A stretch of DNA of 64,000 nucleotides from Morganella morganii (GTDB lineage Bacteria; Pseudomonadota; Gammaproteobacteria; Enterobacterales; Enterobacteriaceae), in contig NZ_CP066129.1 in the NCBI RefSeq assembly GCF_019242955.1, forward strand, positions 2,108,001 to 2,172,000, given 5' to 3'. Shown piece by piece: positions 43,815 through 52,649 of this stretch (position 1 is its first letter; every line of letters begins with the position of its first letter). The position numbers and the translations under genes are program-made. The notes below the pieces were generated by a model. That model had not been told where the DNA came from and searched no databases. It saw nothing but the letters and a program-made list of their open reading frames with translations.

Positions 43815-45002
43815 ATGCCACGTTCTGTTTATTGGCTCTCAGCCGCCTTAGCGCTGTTTACCACCGGGAATGCTCTGGTGCTCTCCGTTGCCGTCCTTAT
43901 CGGGGCACAGCTGGCAGACGATCCGGCGCATGCCACGATCCCGCTGCTGGCGCAATATATCGGACTGATTTCTGCCTCAGTACCGATGGCTCACTTTATG
44001 ATGCGATTCGGCCGCCGCGCTGGGTTTATTCTCGGCAATATCGGGGGGCTGACCGGTGCATTACTGGCGATTGCCGGTATTTATACACACAATATGCTGC
44101 TGTTCTCTGCGGGAACGTTTTTTACCGGTATTGCCATCGGTACCGCCCAGCAATACCGTTTTGCCGCGCTGGAGGAAGCCCCTGCCGCGTTGCGGGCAAA
44201 AGCGATTGGTGTGGTGATGAGCGGCGGGATTATTGCCGTACTCGTCGGCCCGTCACTGGCGATGTCCACCCGGACACTGGTGGCGGCTTATCCGTTTCTC
44301 GGTACTTTCGGGGCACTGACCGCCATTTATATCATGGCCTTTGTGCTGCTGACATTCTTACCGCTGAAAGCTCAGCTTCCCGCTCAGGCAGGTAATACCA
44401 CGGCAAACCGGCCGTACCGGCAGTTATATTCCCAGCCGCTGCTGATCCTGATCGCGGTGGTCAGTGGTGCCGGATATGCATTAGTGGTGTATATGGTCGG
44501 CGCGTTCCCGCTGGCAATGAAAGCACAGGGATTTGAGTTCCCGGCAATCGCCTTTGTATTTCAGTGTCACATTCTGGGGATGTTTGCGCCTTCTTTCTTT
44601 ACCGGTCAGTTAATCAGCCGCCTCGGGGTAAAATGTTTTGTCTGGCTGGGCGTGATTTGTCTGTTAATCAGTAATGCCGTCAGCCTGACCGGCAACAGTT
44701 ATGCCCATTTCCTGATTGCCATGACGTCTCTGGGACTGGCCTGGAACTTCATTCTGATCAGCACCACGCATCTGCTTCCCCGCACTTATACCGGTAATGA
44801 GCGGGCAAAAATCCAGGGCGCGACCGATTTTCTTATCTTCAGTTTCGGCGCTCTCGGCAGTTTACTGGCAGGATTCGCTTTTTATTATGCAGGCTGGTAC
44901 TCCGTGAATGTTGCGGGGCTGGCAACCGGAATTGTGATTCTGGTGGTGATGTTTTTACTGCGCCGCAGTATGAATGAATCCCCGGCGGAAAATACAGCCT
45001 GA
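43815..45002 (+). CDS. MFS transporter controlled by MerR
   Basis: A 395-residue, 12-helix MFS protein (ALALFTTGNALVLSVAVLIGAQL; HFMMRFGRRAGFILGNIGGLTGA; RYNRF-like LPRTYTGNERAKIQGATDFLIF near the C-terminal half). It is distinct from the DHA1 pumps elsewhere in this window. It lies immediately after a MerR regulator with a 19-base-spacer promoter, so it is probably induced by the MerR ligand. Substrate unknown. Confidence 0.8.
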   Translation: MPRSVYWLSAALALFTTGNALVLSVAVLIGAQLADDPAHATIPLLAQYIGLISASVPMAHFMMRFGRRAGFILGNIGGLTGALLAIAGIYTHNMLLFSAGTFFTGIAIGTAQQYRFAALEEAPAALRAKAIGVVMSGGIIAVLVGPSLAMSTRTLVAAYPFLGTFGALTAIYIMAFVLLTFLPLKAQLPAQAGNTTANRPYRQLYSQPLLILIAVVSGAGYALVVYMVGAFPLAMKAQGFEFPAIAFVFQCHILGMFAPSFFTGQLISRLGVKCFVWLGVICLLISNAVSLTGNSYAHFLIAMTSLGLAWNFILISTTHLLPRTYTGNERAKIQGATDFLIFSFGALGSLLAGFAFYYAGWYSVNVAGLATGIVILVVMFLLRRSMNESPAENTA

Positions 45003-45009
45003 CGATTGC

Positions 45010-45039
45010 TCCGCCGCTGTCGTTACAAACAGCGGCGGA
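45010..45039. terminator. Hairpin between convergent genes
   Basis: Perfect 11-bp GC-rich stem TCCGCCGCTGT/ACAGCGGCGGA with an eight-base loop, between the stops at 45002 (+) and 45045 (-). Weak T-runs; likely a shared terminator. Confidence 0.6.
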
Positions 45040-45044
45040 TGTGT

Positions 45045-46352
45045 TTACTGCACAGGTGAGGTGGCATACTCCAGTCCGTCACGGTTTCCTTTCGGGGTAC
45101 TGCTGTAATTACCGTCAGGAAAATAAAACAGGCGGTTGTGCCATTTATCAAATAACGCGGTTTCCCCGTATGCTTTCGTGAGTGCCGCTGCGGTATTCCA
45201 GTTCTGCCCGCCATCATCCGATACCCGGGTGTCTGAATGTAACTCAGCTATCAGTAAATCAGTGCCGGCATACAAACCGGAAATATAACTGCCGCCGGTT
45301 TCCAGAACCGGCGAATAATCCCCGTTACAGTTCAGATGATTCACACTCTGACGCCTGCGCTCTTTTTCTGTCAGTGTGAAATAAAATTCACCGCCGGTTG
45401 TGCTGTCCAGCGCACCTATCTCCCCCGGGATAAGCAGATCAGACTCCGTTTTCAGTGTCCGGGTATTGAAGCAGACCAGGGCAACATTTTCCGGGTCGTT
45501 TCTTTCATCCGCCATCCATGCCGCGACCTGCCCGTTACCGTTGTAGTGCCAGTAAATGCTTTTCAGGCTGACATACCGTTGCGCGTAACGGTCGGTGGTT
45601 CTTTTTTTACGGTGGTTCATACTGAACAACAGGCGCCAGTTTTGTCCGTAATCACGGGTCTGATAGAGTGTGTTGTTCTGAACCATAAGTCCGCTGCCCG
45701 GCGCGGTAACGGCGATAATCTTTGCATCACCCGCGACTTCCGGCATCTGCCACTGCGATAACCAGCGCCAGTTCTGACCACCATCCCCGGAATAGAAAAC
45801 ATAATTTTTGTACGATCCGTAATCCTGAAACAGGATCAGGCACCGCCCCTGCTTATCACAGGCCTGGCTTTCTGCCCGTCCCATAAACATGGCACTGACC
45901 CGTAAATCGCCGTCCTGCTCCGTCATAATATAGGTTACCGGCACCAGCGGTCTGCTGCCGTAGACTTCACTGCGTCTCAGTTCATAGGTCTGTTTTTCCA
46001 GATAATCACTGATCGCTTTTTTATCCGGCGATATTTTCAGGTTCAGCAGCGGAATGTCCGTGTCTTTTGCCGGATCAAAACCCACATTTTTACTGTGGCG
46101 GCACGTGCGGGTTTCCCTGTCACAGCTCTCCAAATCAACCCGCATGGCATCTCTGACGCCGGTTATCATCACTCCGTTCTGAAAAGAGCTGATGACCCGT
46201 GAGGATAATTTTACCGTCTCTTTTTCCGGCTGATAGCTGCGGATGCGTTTTCTGTCCGGTGCTGAAAAAAACGTATCTGAAAACGTCAGCATCAGTGACG
46301 TTATAAACACAATGGTCAGAAGCGTAATCCGGGTGCGTCCGTCTGCAAACAT
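45045..46352 (-). CDS. Membrane-anchored sialidase-fold (BNR-like) protein
   Basis: A 435-residue protein with an N-terminal membrane helix (ITLLTIVFITSLMLTFSDTFF, about 8-28) and a large extracytoplasmic domain. Repeated Asp-box-like motifs (YSGDGGQNWRWL, TRDYGQNWRLL, SDDGGQNWNTA) show a sialidase/BNR beta-propeller. It lacks evident catalytic residues, so it is more likely a binding or structural propeller. It overlaps the preceding membrane protein by one base (TGATG) and is probably made with it. No family name is recognised; a T6SS immunity role, as known for some propeller proteins, is possible but only a guess. Confidence 0.6.
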   Translation of the reverse strand: MFADGRTRITLLTIVFITSLMLTFSDTFFSAPDRKRIRSYQPEKETVKLSSRVISSFQNGVMITGVRDAMRVDLESCDRETRTCRHSKNVGFDPAKDTDIPLLNLKISPDKKAISDYLEKQTYELRRSEVYGSRPLVPVTYIMTEQDGDLRVSAMFMGRAESQACDKQGRCLILFQDYGSYKNYVFYSGDGGQNWRWLSQWQMPEVAGDAKIIAVTAPGSGLMVQNNTLYQTRDYGQNWRLLFSMNHRKKRTTDRYAQRYVSLKSIYWHYNGNGQVAAWMADERNDPENVALVCFNTRTLKTESDLLIPGEIGALDSTTGGEFYFTLTEKERRRQSVNHLNCNGDYSPVLETGGSYISGLYAGTDLLIAELHSDTRVSDDGGQNWNTAAALTKAYGETALFDKWHNRLFYFPDGNYSSTPKGNRDGLEYATSPVQ

Positions 46353-47617
46353 CAGTTAATTTCCTGTACAACTGTGTTTTTGCCGTTCCGGATTCTGAGC
46401 TGTATCAGCATCTGCCTGACAAAAACAAAACGGGCCGCTCCTGCTGAATTTTTCCGCACAAGCAGCGTCACCACTTCAACCAGCAGCAGAATCCCGCTGA
46501 TAATCATCATAAACATCAGTGCCATACCACCCAGTGATTTTGCGGCATGCAGCCAGTCCCATTTATCCGGGGTGCCTTTAATACTCCACAAATCATTGAA
46601 TATAAAAATCATCATCAGCAGCATCATCACCAGGAAAATACCGGTAAACACCTTATACATCAGTTTCACCTGCTGTGAGGATATCGCCATGCCGTCCGGT
46701 TTAAGGTAAGCACTGTGATCACGTTCATTATAAAGACCGGTAATGACACCTTTCTGCTGATTGACAATCAGATTGACAGGATCATCCGCGGCAATAAAAA
46801 ACGGATGGCTGCGGAAAAACAGCGGATTGATATCTTCTGTCATTGAGCTGTAATAGTTACGCAGTGTGAACGGAACGCCGCTGCACAAAAAATAATATTC
46901 AATATAGTCGCGGCGGGATTTACCGCTGCCGGTAAAATCGCGGACAGAACGGAGATCGGTAACGGTTCCCTGCACGCCGGCCAGTGTCAGGTTTTCCGCA
47001 TGGCGGTAATCTTCCGGGCGGACCGAATCCAGTTCGTTGAAACGTTTTTCATCCCCCGGCTTCCGGTGCCGTGTGCTTTTCGTTGTGCCGGGCAGCAGAT
47101 ATTCAGCCTGAGAACACATACCGGTATTCCCCGCTTTAATCTGTGTCAGGCCGTTGAGCAGATGCTTCATGGTTCTGCTGTTGGTCACCAGCAGTGCCTG
47201 AACTGACGATGCCAGCATCCATAATCCAGCGCCGAAAACGAGCATCAGTATCAGCGCGGCAATCACACCCGAAAGTTGTGTGAAAAACAGCCAGACAGAT
47301 AAAATAACCATCGCCAGGGAAAGTGCCAGTTTTTTCAGGTTACGCAGATTACCGGTGCCCTCTGTCACCGGTTCCAGATTACCGTGCTCCGGCGATACCA
47401 GCCAGTGCAGCCAGTAACTGCCGTCAGCCAGCGGACGGGCGCCGATAAAGACCCGGTCCCCCTCCTGCAATTTTTTCAGCACGGCTTTGTCACTGAACTG
47501 AGAAGCAAAGGTATAAAACACGTAGTCACCCGCCAGGATACGGCGGTAATTATGTTCCGGTTTAGCGTTGTGATCCTGCCGGACAAAGGGAAGATCAAAA
47601 AAACAGACTTTTTTCAT
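46352..47617 (-). CDS. Uncharacterised multi-pass membrane protein
   Basis: A 421-residue protein with four predicted membrane segments: two near residues 98-145 (LALSLAMVILSVWLFFTQLSG; LILMLVFGAGLWMLASS) and two near the C-terminus (VFTGIFLVMMLLMMIFIFND; GMALMFMMIISGILLLVEVVTLLV). Between lies a soluble region with an OB-like stretch (GVQGTVTDLRSVRD). I chose ATG 47617 over a frame start 15 bases upstream; neither has a good ribosome site. Cotranscribed with the propeller gene. No function can be assigned. Confidence 0.6.
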   Translation of the reverse strand: MKKVCFFDLPFVRQDHNAKPEHNYRRILAGDYVFYTFASQFSDKAVLKKLQEGDRVFIGARPLADGSYWLHWLVSPEHGNLEPVTEGTGNLRNLKKLALSLAMVILSVWLFFTQLSGVIAALILMLVFGAGLWMLASSVQALLVTNSRTMKHLLNGLTQIKAGNTGMCSQAEYLLPGTTKSTRHRKPGDEKRFNELDSVRPEDYRHAENLTLAGVQGTVTDLRSVRDFTGSGKSRRDYIEYYFLCSGVPFTLRNYYSSMTEDINPLFFRSHPFFIAADDPVNLIVNQQKGVITGLYNERDHSAYLKPDGMAISSQQVKLMYKVFTGIFLVMMLLMMIFIFNDLWSIKGTPDKWDWLHAAKSLGGMALMFMMIISGILLLVEVVTLLVRKNSAGAARFVFVRQMLIQLRIRNGKNTVVQEIN

Positions 47618-47780
47618 AAACAGAAAATACACCCGGTAATAACAGATAAATTAACCTTAGTTTATCTTTTCAGCGTATATCAGGGAACCTTACAGGCCAC
47701 ACTTCATCAGAACGGCAAGTTTTTAAGGTATTTCTCAGTGTTTCAGGTTAGTGTCGGAGTGAAAATGCTAAGGAGAAACG

Positions 47781-48548
47781 ATGTCTGAATTCCGTCATGC
47801 AAAAAATAATGTTTATGATGATCCTGTTTTCTTTGAAAACTATCGCCTTCTGCGTCAGAACGATACCGGTCTGAATGGTATTCTGGAAGTACCTGCGCTG
47901 CGCGCGTTACTTCCCTGTCTGAAGCATAAACAGGTGCTTGACCTTGGCAGTGGCTTCGGCGATTTTGCCCGTTATGCCAGACAAGGCGGCGCGGCATCCG
48001 TTACCGGCATAGAGTTGTCGGAAAAAATGTTTACGGAAGCGCAAAAACTGACAAATGATCCGCATATCCGCTACCTGCACAGTTCAATGACCTGTTTACC
48101 TGCTGCGCTGAAAAATTTTGATATTATTGTTTCTTCTCTGGCCATTCATTACATTGCTGACTTCACTGCACTGGCAAACGACATATATACACGGTTGCAG
48201 CCCGGCGGATATTTTGTTTTCTCTGTGGAGCATCCGATGTGTACTGCTTTTGCTTCTTCATATCAAAAAGATGAACATGGCCGGTTTGTCTGTATGCCGG
48301 TGGATAATTATCAGGATGAATCCCGCCGTCTGACACACTGGTTTGTGGACGATGTGGTGAAATATCACCGGACAGTACAAAGCTATGTCACTGCACTGCT
48401 GGATGCAGGGTTTGAACTCCGCGCCTTACAGGAACCGAAAATTCCGCAGAAGTGGCTGGACGTTCGTCCCGAAACAGACATATTTAACCGTTATGCGCCG
48501 TTTTTATTGCTCAGCGCCCGCAAACCCGGCGCAAGGACAAATAATTAA
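47781..48548 (+). CDS. Class I SAM-dependent methyltransferase
   Basis: A 255-residue methyltransferase. Motif I is QVLDLGSGFGDFARYA (about 51-66), followed by VTGIELSEKMFTEAQK (motif Post I) and PAALKNFDIIVSSLAIHYIADFTAL (motif II). ATG 47781 has AAGGAGA upstream. It is coupled to a second methyltransferase gene by a TAATG overlap. Similar proteins are annotated as small-molecule or ubiquinone-like methylases; substrate unknown. Confidence 0.83.
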   Translation: MSEFRHAKNNVYDDPVFFENYRLLRQNDTGLNGILEVPALRALLPCLKHKQVLDLGSGFGDFARYARQGGAASVTGIELSEKMFTEAQKLTNDPHIRYLHSSMTCLPAALKNFDIIVSSLAIHYIADFTALANDIYTRLQPGGYFVFSVEHPMCTAFASSYQKDEHGRFVCMPVDNYQDESRRLTHWFVDDVVKYHRTVQSYVTALLDAGFELRALQEPKIPQKWLDVRPETDIFNRYAPFLLLSARKPGARTNN

Positions 48549-49318
48549 TGACTACACCATACGATGACCCGCTTTACCGCGATCCTGAACTGGCGCAATT
48601 TTATGATATGGACAATGAGTGGCGGGCCGATTTTGATATGTATCTCACCCGGGCGGCCACTGCGGGGCGGATTTTGGATCTGGGTTGCGGAACCGGCACA
48701 CTGATGGCATCTATTGCGGAAAAATATCCGCATAAGATCCTGACCGGCGCTGACCCGGCGGCTGCCATGCTGGCCATCGCACAGAAAAAAACTGACCACG
48801 TCAGCTGGTTGCAGGCATCTGCGGAAACACTGGATACCGGCATGACTTATGACCTGATTATCTTATCCGGTCATGCATTCCAGGTTTTTTTGTCCCGTGA
48901 ACAGCGTATTGCCGCTTTGCAGAATATACAGCGCCATTTAAGCCGGGACGGTATTGTACTGTTTGACAGCCGCAATCCGGCCACGGAGGAGTGGCGGGAA
49001 TGGACGCCGGAACTGAGCCGGGAAGTTCAGCGCAGTGATAAATTCGGTGACGTGATATCCTGGAATGATGTGTCAGAGCACAACGGTGTTATCCGCTATC
49101 AGACCTTTTATCAGATCGGTGAGAATGGCCGGATTTACCGCGCTGAATCGGATATTACTTTCCCTTCTGCCGCTGAAATTACAGAAGCCGTGACATTCAG
49201 CGGGCTGATGGTTCGTCATATTTACGGCGACCACCGTTTCAGCCCGTTCAGTCCGGATTCCCGTGAAATGGTGTTTGAACTGGGGCACCCGCAGTGTAAT
49301 CAGGCTTGTGCAGCCTGA
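48548..49318 (+). CDS. Class I SAM-dependent methyltransferase
   Basis: A 256-residue methyltransferase with motif I GRILDLGCGTGTLMASIA (about 40-57) and GADPAAAMLAIAQKK. The C-terminal part (DSRNPATEEWREWTPE, VTFSGLMVRHIYGDHRFSPF) resembles the YxbB/UbiE-like methyltransferase 25 group. Translationally coupled to the previous methylase but unlike it in sequence outside motif I, so not a recent duplicate. Its end overlaps a convergent reductase gene by 19 bases. Confidence 0.83.
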   Translation: MTTPYDDPLYRDPELAQFYDMDNEWRADFDMYLTRAATAGRILDLGCGTGTLMASIAEKYPHKILTGADPAAAMLAIAQKKTDHVSWLQASAETLDTGMTYDLIILSGHAFQVFLSREQRIAALQNIQRHLSRDGIVLFDSRNPATEEWREWTPELSREVQRSDKFGDVISWNDVSEHNGVIRYQTFYQIGENGRIYRAESDITFPSAAEITEAVTFSGLMVRHIYGDHRFSPFSPDSREMVFELGHPQCNQACAA

Positions 49319-49854
49319 TCCCGCCGGCGGTACCAGGTATTTTTCACCATATAATTAAAATACTGTTCTGTACTGATATGAACAAACTGCAGCGGCAACG
49401 GCAGAGAACCAAATAACGGCGTGCCGCCGCCCAGCAGTACCGGGACTGTGGTTATGACCATTTCGTCAATCAGATCGGCGGCCAAGCACTGTTTCGCTGC
49501 CGTTCCGCCGTCAATATAGAGTGTGTTATATCCCGCACGGTGAATATCCGCCAGCACAGCGTCAATCTCCCCCTCCACCAGATATACTGCGTTACCCGCT
49601 GTTTTCTCCGGTAATACCGTCAGCGAGCGGGACAGCACAAAAACCGGTTTACCATATGGCCACTCACCATCAAACGCACAGACGGTATCAAACGTTTTCC
49701 GCCCCATCACCACGGCATCAACCCGCTGCATAAACGCAGCAAACCCCATATCGTCCTGCTCCGGATTCGGTACGGCAAACAGCCAGTCCAGCTTATCCTG
49801 TGCATCGGCAATATAGCCGTCCAGACTGGTGGCAATATAAATAATATGACGCAT
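49300..49854 (-). CDS. Dihydrofolate reductase family protein (RibD C-terminal domain)
   Basis: A 184-residue NADPH-dependent reductase of the RibD_C/YwjB type. IATSLDGYIADAQDKLDWL (7-25), VVMGRKTFD (48-56), VFVLSRSL and LYIDGGTAAKQCLAADLIDEM are signatures. Not a real folate reductase. It is divergent from the nmrA-tetR-GNAT operon with a perfect palindrome between, so the TetR protein may control it as well. Substrate unknown. Confidence 0.82.
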   Translation of the reverse strand: MRHIIYIATSLDGYIADAQDKLDWLFAVPNPEQDDMGFAAFMQRVDAVVMGRKTFDTVCAFDGEWPYGKPVFVLSRSLTVLPEKTAGNAVYLVEGEIDAVLADIHRAGYNTLYIDGGTAAKQCLAADLIDEMVITTVPVLLGGGTPLFGSLPLPLQFVHISTEQYFNYMVKNTWYRRRDQAAQA

Positions 49855-49909
49855 AGCTGATTCCTTAATGACGGATTAACAGGAGAGTGTATTATTGTGC
49901 TTTGCATTA

Positions 49910-49926
49910 ATTCTACACTGTAGAAT
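49910..49926. promoter_or_regulatory. Perfect palindrome, TetR operator candidate
   Basis: ATTCTACA-C-TGTAGAAT, an 8-bp perfect inverted repeat with one central base, midway between the reductase and NmrA-like gene starts. Overlaps a TAGAAT -10-like box for the rightward genes. Probably bound by the TetR protein at 50917. Confidence 0.6.
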
Positions 49927-50016
49927 ATGTTTACACAGCTTAGCGGGCTGATATGGTTAACGTCAACCGGCAAAAACAAAATACGATTAAAAAATCATTA
50001 AAAACAGGCGGAAGAT

Positions 50017-50904
50017 ATGATCGGACAAACAGCTGCGGCAAAACAAACGGTACTGGTCACCGGGGCAACCGGTCAGGTGGGAACGCTGCTGATACAGTGC
50101 CTGCGCGAACGCGGAAATGTGAATATTATTTTGGCTGCCCGTGAACCGCAAAAGCTTGCAGACAGCGGCCTGCCGGTACGTTATTTTGATTATGATGATC
50201 CGGCATCACTGTTGCCGGCACTGCACGGTGTGGATACGGTTTTTATGATGACCGGTTATACCCTCGCCATGCTGGAACAGAGCAAAATCTTTATCGATGA
50301 GGCGCGTAAATCCGGTGTCCGCCACATTGTTCACCTCGGTGCCTGCGGCGATGATAATACCCGTGTGGCCCACTGGGCGTGGCATCAGCTGATCGAACGT
50401 TATATTGAATGGGCAGGATTTGATTATACGCATCTGCGTCCTGAGTCCTATATGCAGAATTTACTGGGTTATCAGGGTGATAATCAGCATCCGGCTGGTG
50501 TACTGAGTGATTATTTCGGCAATGCCACGCTGAGCTGGGTATCCTGCGAGGATGTGGCGGAAGTGGCTGCCGCCTGTTTATCTGCTCCCGCAGAGCACCG
50601 CAACCGGGTGTACCGGCTGGGTTACGATGCCAAAAACTATCATGAAATTGCCGCGATCATCAGCGAAATCACCGGTATTGATTACCGGTATGAGGCATTA
50701 TCACCGGAGGTGTTTCGTGAATTTGCACTGAAACAGGGGCTTGATCCGGCTTATATGAAAAGTATTTATGATCATTATATCGCCTTCAGTGAATTCCGGA
50801 TTCCGGGCACCGGAACCACCTTTGATAATTTTACAGCCATTACCGGAAAAAAACCGATGTCCGTGACCGATTTTATCCGTAAATACCGGCACCGTTTCCG
50901 CTGA
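50017..50904 (+). CDS. NmrA-like NAD(P)-binding oxidoreductase (SDR)
   Basis: A 295-residue Rossmann protein with VLVTGATGQVGTLLIQCL (12-29) as cofactor-binding motif and RHIVHLGACGD as the later strand. It lacks the SDR YxxxK pair in the expected position, which points to the atypical NmrA/HSCARG group that often acts as redox sensor or quinone reductase. First gene of a run with a TetR and a GNAT (12-base gap, then 4-base overlap). Confidence 0.8.
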   Translation: MIGQTAAAKQTVLVTGATGQVGTLLIQCLRERGNVNIILAAREPQKLADSGLPVRYFDYDDPASLLPALHGVDTVFMMTGYTLAMLEQSKIFIDEARKSGVRHIVHLGACGDDNTRVAHWAWHQLIERYIEWAGFDYTHLRPESYMQNLLGYQGDNQHPAGVLSDYFGNATLSWVSCEDVAEVAAACLSAPAEHRNRVYRLGYDAKNYHEIAAIISEITGIDYRYEALSPEVFREFALKQGLDPAYMKSIYDHYIAFSEFRIPGTGTTFDNFTAITGKKPMSVTDFIRKYRHRFR

Positions 50905-50916
50905 CAGAGGCAACAC

Positions 50917-51495
50917 ATGACATCTTCCCGATTACCCCCCTGCGGACGACCCGCTCACCGGGGCAGCAAACTGACCGCAGAAAATATTCTGTCTGAAGCC
51001 GGAAAATTATTACAGGAACAGGGAAAAGTTCCTTCGATCCGTGCGCTTGCCGCACAATTACAGGTCGATCCGATGGCGATTTATTATTACTTCCGTAATA
51101 AACAGCAGTTGCTGGAATCTCTCGCCACCGCACTGGTGGACGACATTTATCAGCCATCAGGACAGGCGCCGGTACAACAGGAGCTTCAGCGGCTGGCAGA
51201 AAGTTATCTGCATCTGCTCTATATTTACAGTGATCTGCTGGATATTCTGCTGTCGCTGAACAGTGATGGTCCGTCGGGCTGTTTCCGTCAGCGCTACCTG
51301 CGTATTATTGCCCCCTGCGGGCTGAGTGAAACACGACAGACTGCTGTTTTGCATCTGCTGGCAGATGCACTGCATGGTCATACGGTGGCAATCCGCCGGA
51401 CAGATTATACGTTTGAACAGAGCCGGGAGCTGTTTCAGCCGGTACTGGCCTTAATTACCGAACTTATCGGACACCCCGGAGTATCATCATCATGA
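50917..51495 (+). CDS. TetR family transcriptional regulator
   Basis: A 192-residue regulator. HTH: VPSIRALAAQLQVDPMAIYYYFRNKQQLLES (about 39-69), the TetR/AcrR type with a Gly/Arg-rich start. It lies between the NmrA-like and GNAT genes of the same transcript. The palindrome at 49910-49926 in the divergent promoter is the probable operator. Ligand unknown. Confidence 0.85.
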   Translation: MTSSRLPPCGRPAHRGSKLTAENILSEAGKLLQEQGKVPSIRALAAQLQVDPMAIYYYFRNKQQLLESLATALVDDIYQPSGQAPVQQELQRLAESYLHLLYIYSDLLDILLSLNSDGPSGCFRQRYLRIIAPCGLSETRQTAVLHLLADALHGHTVAIRRTDYTFEQSRELFQPVLALITELIGHPGVSSS

Positions 51496-51977
51496 ATATC
51501 CACCCTGTTACCGGCCTGCCCGGTGATTTACCGCTGCTGGAAAGCATTGCTCAGGTTTTACATCAGGAATGGCAGGAACTGCCGCAGTGGCAGACACCGG
51601 AGATTATCCTGGCACGTCTGATTAAACGGGCGAACGGTGATAACGGCGAAATGCTGTTTGCCGCCACAGATAAAAACGGCGCGCTGTCGGGCACTGCCAG
51701 CCTGATCTGGCGGGAGCTGAAAACCTGCCGGATGGCCAATGCGGACTGGTGGGCGGGAGAGATTTACACCCTGCCCGCCGCCCGCGGACAAGGTCTCGGC
51801 AGCGCGCTGACACAGGCGGTATTTACCGCCGCCGGAGAGCGCCATCTGGCGGCACTGAATCTCTATACGCCGGATAAACAGGCCATGTATGCCCGGATGG
51901 GCTGGCAGGCCATGTATGATGATGTGATCAGTGACGAACTTGTCACGGTTATGCAGCGGCAGGTCAGAGAAGAATGA
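51492..51977 (+). CDS. GNAT family acetyltransferase
   Basis: A 161-residue acetyltransferase. GEIYTLPAARGQGLGSALTQAVFTAA (about 91-116) is the cofactor-binding region, and LYTPDKQAMYARMGWQ the last element. Starts inside the tetR stop (ATGA). Third member of the NmrA-TetR-GNAT group, probably acetylating a toxic amine or amino acid. Confidence 0.8.
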   Translation: MNIHPVTGLPGDLPLLESIAQVLHQEWQELPQWQTPEIILARLIKRANGDNGEMLFAATDKNGALSGTASLIWRELKTCRMANADWWAGEIYTLPAARGQGLGSALTQAVFTAAGERHLAALNLYTPDKQAMYARMGWQAMYDDVISDELVTVMQRQVREE

Positions 51978-51978
51978 C

Positions 51979-52569
51979 TCAGGGCTTCAGTGCTTTTCTC
52001 AGCAACACCCGCAGCCCGCTGAGAAATACCGCCCTGCTGAATTCCGGCTCCATCAGTTCCCGCCCCAGTGTACCGTCCGCCATAACCAGCAGCCAGGATG
52101 CGGTTTGTGCCGGATTCAGTTGTGAATCAATTTCACCGGCGGCGATACCGCGTTGCAGCACATCACAGAATTTTGCGTGCAGCCGCTGTTCATTCGCGAC
52201 AAATGCCGTATTCAGATCCGGATTACGGCTCGCCTCGGTGATGATTTCCAGGCTGAGGCGGGTATAACCCGGCTCACTGTACAACATAATCAATGCCGTT
52301 ATCATTTTTTCAATAATATCGGCCGCATGCCCCTGCTCATCACCGATGTTCAGAATCACCTTGTGGTCATCCTCATCCAGTTCTGCGATGGCCTCAATAA
52401 TGGCGTATTTATTCGGGTAGTAATGGAACAGGTTCCCGGGACTCATTCCGGCGGCTTTACAAATCTCTGCCGTCGACGTGGAATGAAAACCTTTTGCGAT
52501 AAAACAATGCATTGCAGCGTCAAGGATCTGACGGCGTTTACGCTGCTGCTTTTCCGTTAATTTTTCCAT
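51979..52569 (-). CDS. TetR family transcriptional regulator
   Basis: A 196-residue repressor with HTH FHSTSTAEICKAAGMSPGNLFHYYPNKYAIIE (about 28-59). It is convergent with the previous GNAT (one base between stops) and divergent from the GNAT at 52650. An operator-like dyad lies between the -35 and -10 of that gene. Confidence 0.86.
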   Translation of the reverse strand: MEKLTEKQQRKRRQILDAAMHCFIAKGFHSTSTAEICKAAGMSPGNLFHYYPNKYAIIEAIAELDEDDHKVILNIGDEQGHAADIIEKMITALIMLYSEPGYTRLSLEIITEASRNPDLNTAFVANEQRLHAKFCDVLQRGIAAGEIDSQLNPAQTASWLLVMADGTLGRELMEPEFSRAVFLSGLRVLLRKALKP

Positions 52570-52603
52570 AAGGAAGTGTCTCCGAAAAACCGGATAATAG
52601 AAA

Positions 52604-52631
52604 TTAGACTGATTACTCTATCTATTATAAT
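52604..52631 (+). promoter_or_regulatory. Promoter with embedded dyad of the 52650 GNAT gene
   Basis: TTAGAC (52604-52609) and TATAAT (52626-52631), 16 bases apart. The dyad TAGACTGATTACTCTA (52605-52620, 12 of 16 symmetric) covers the spacer. Repression by the divergent TetR is inferred. Confidence 0.5.
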
Positions 52632-52649
52632 ACCACATTTACAGTACCC

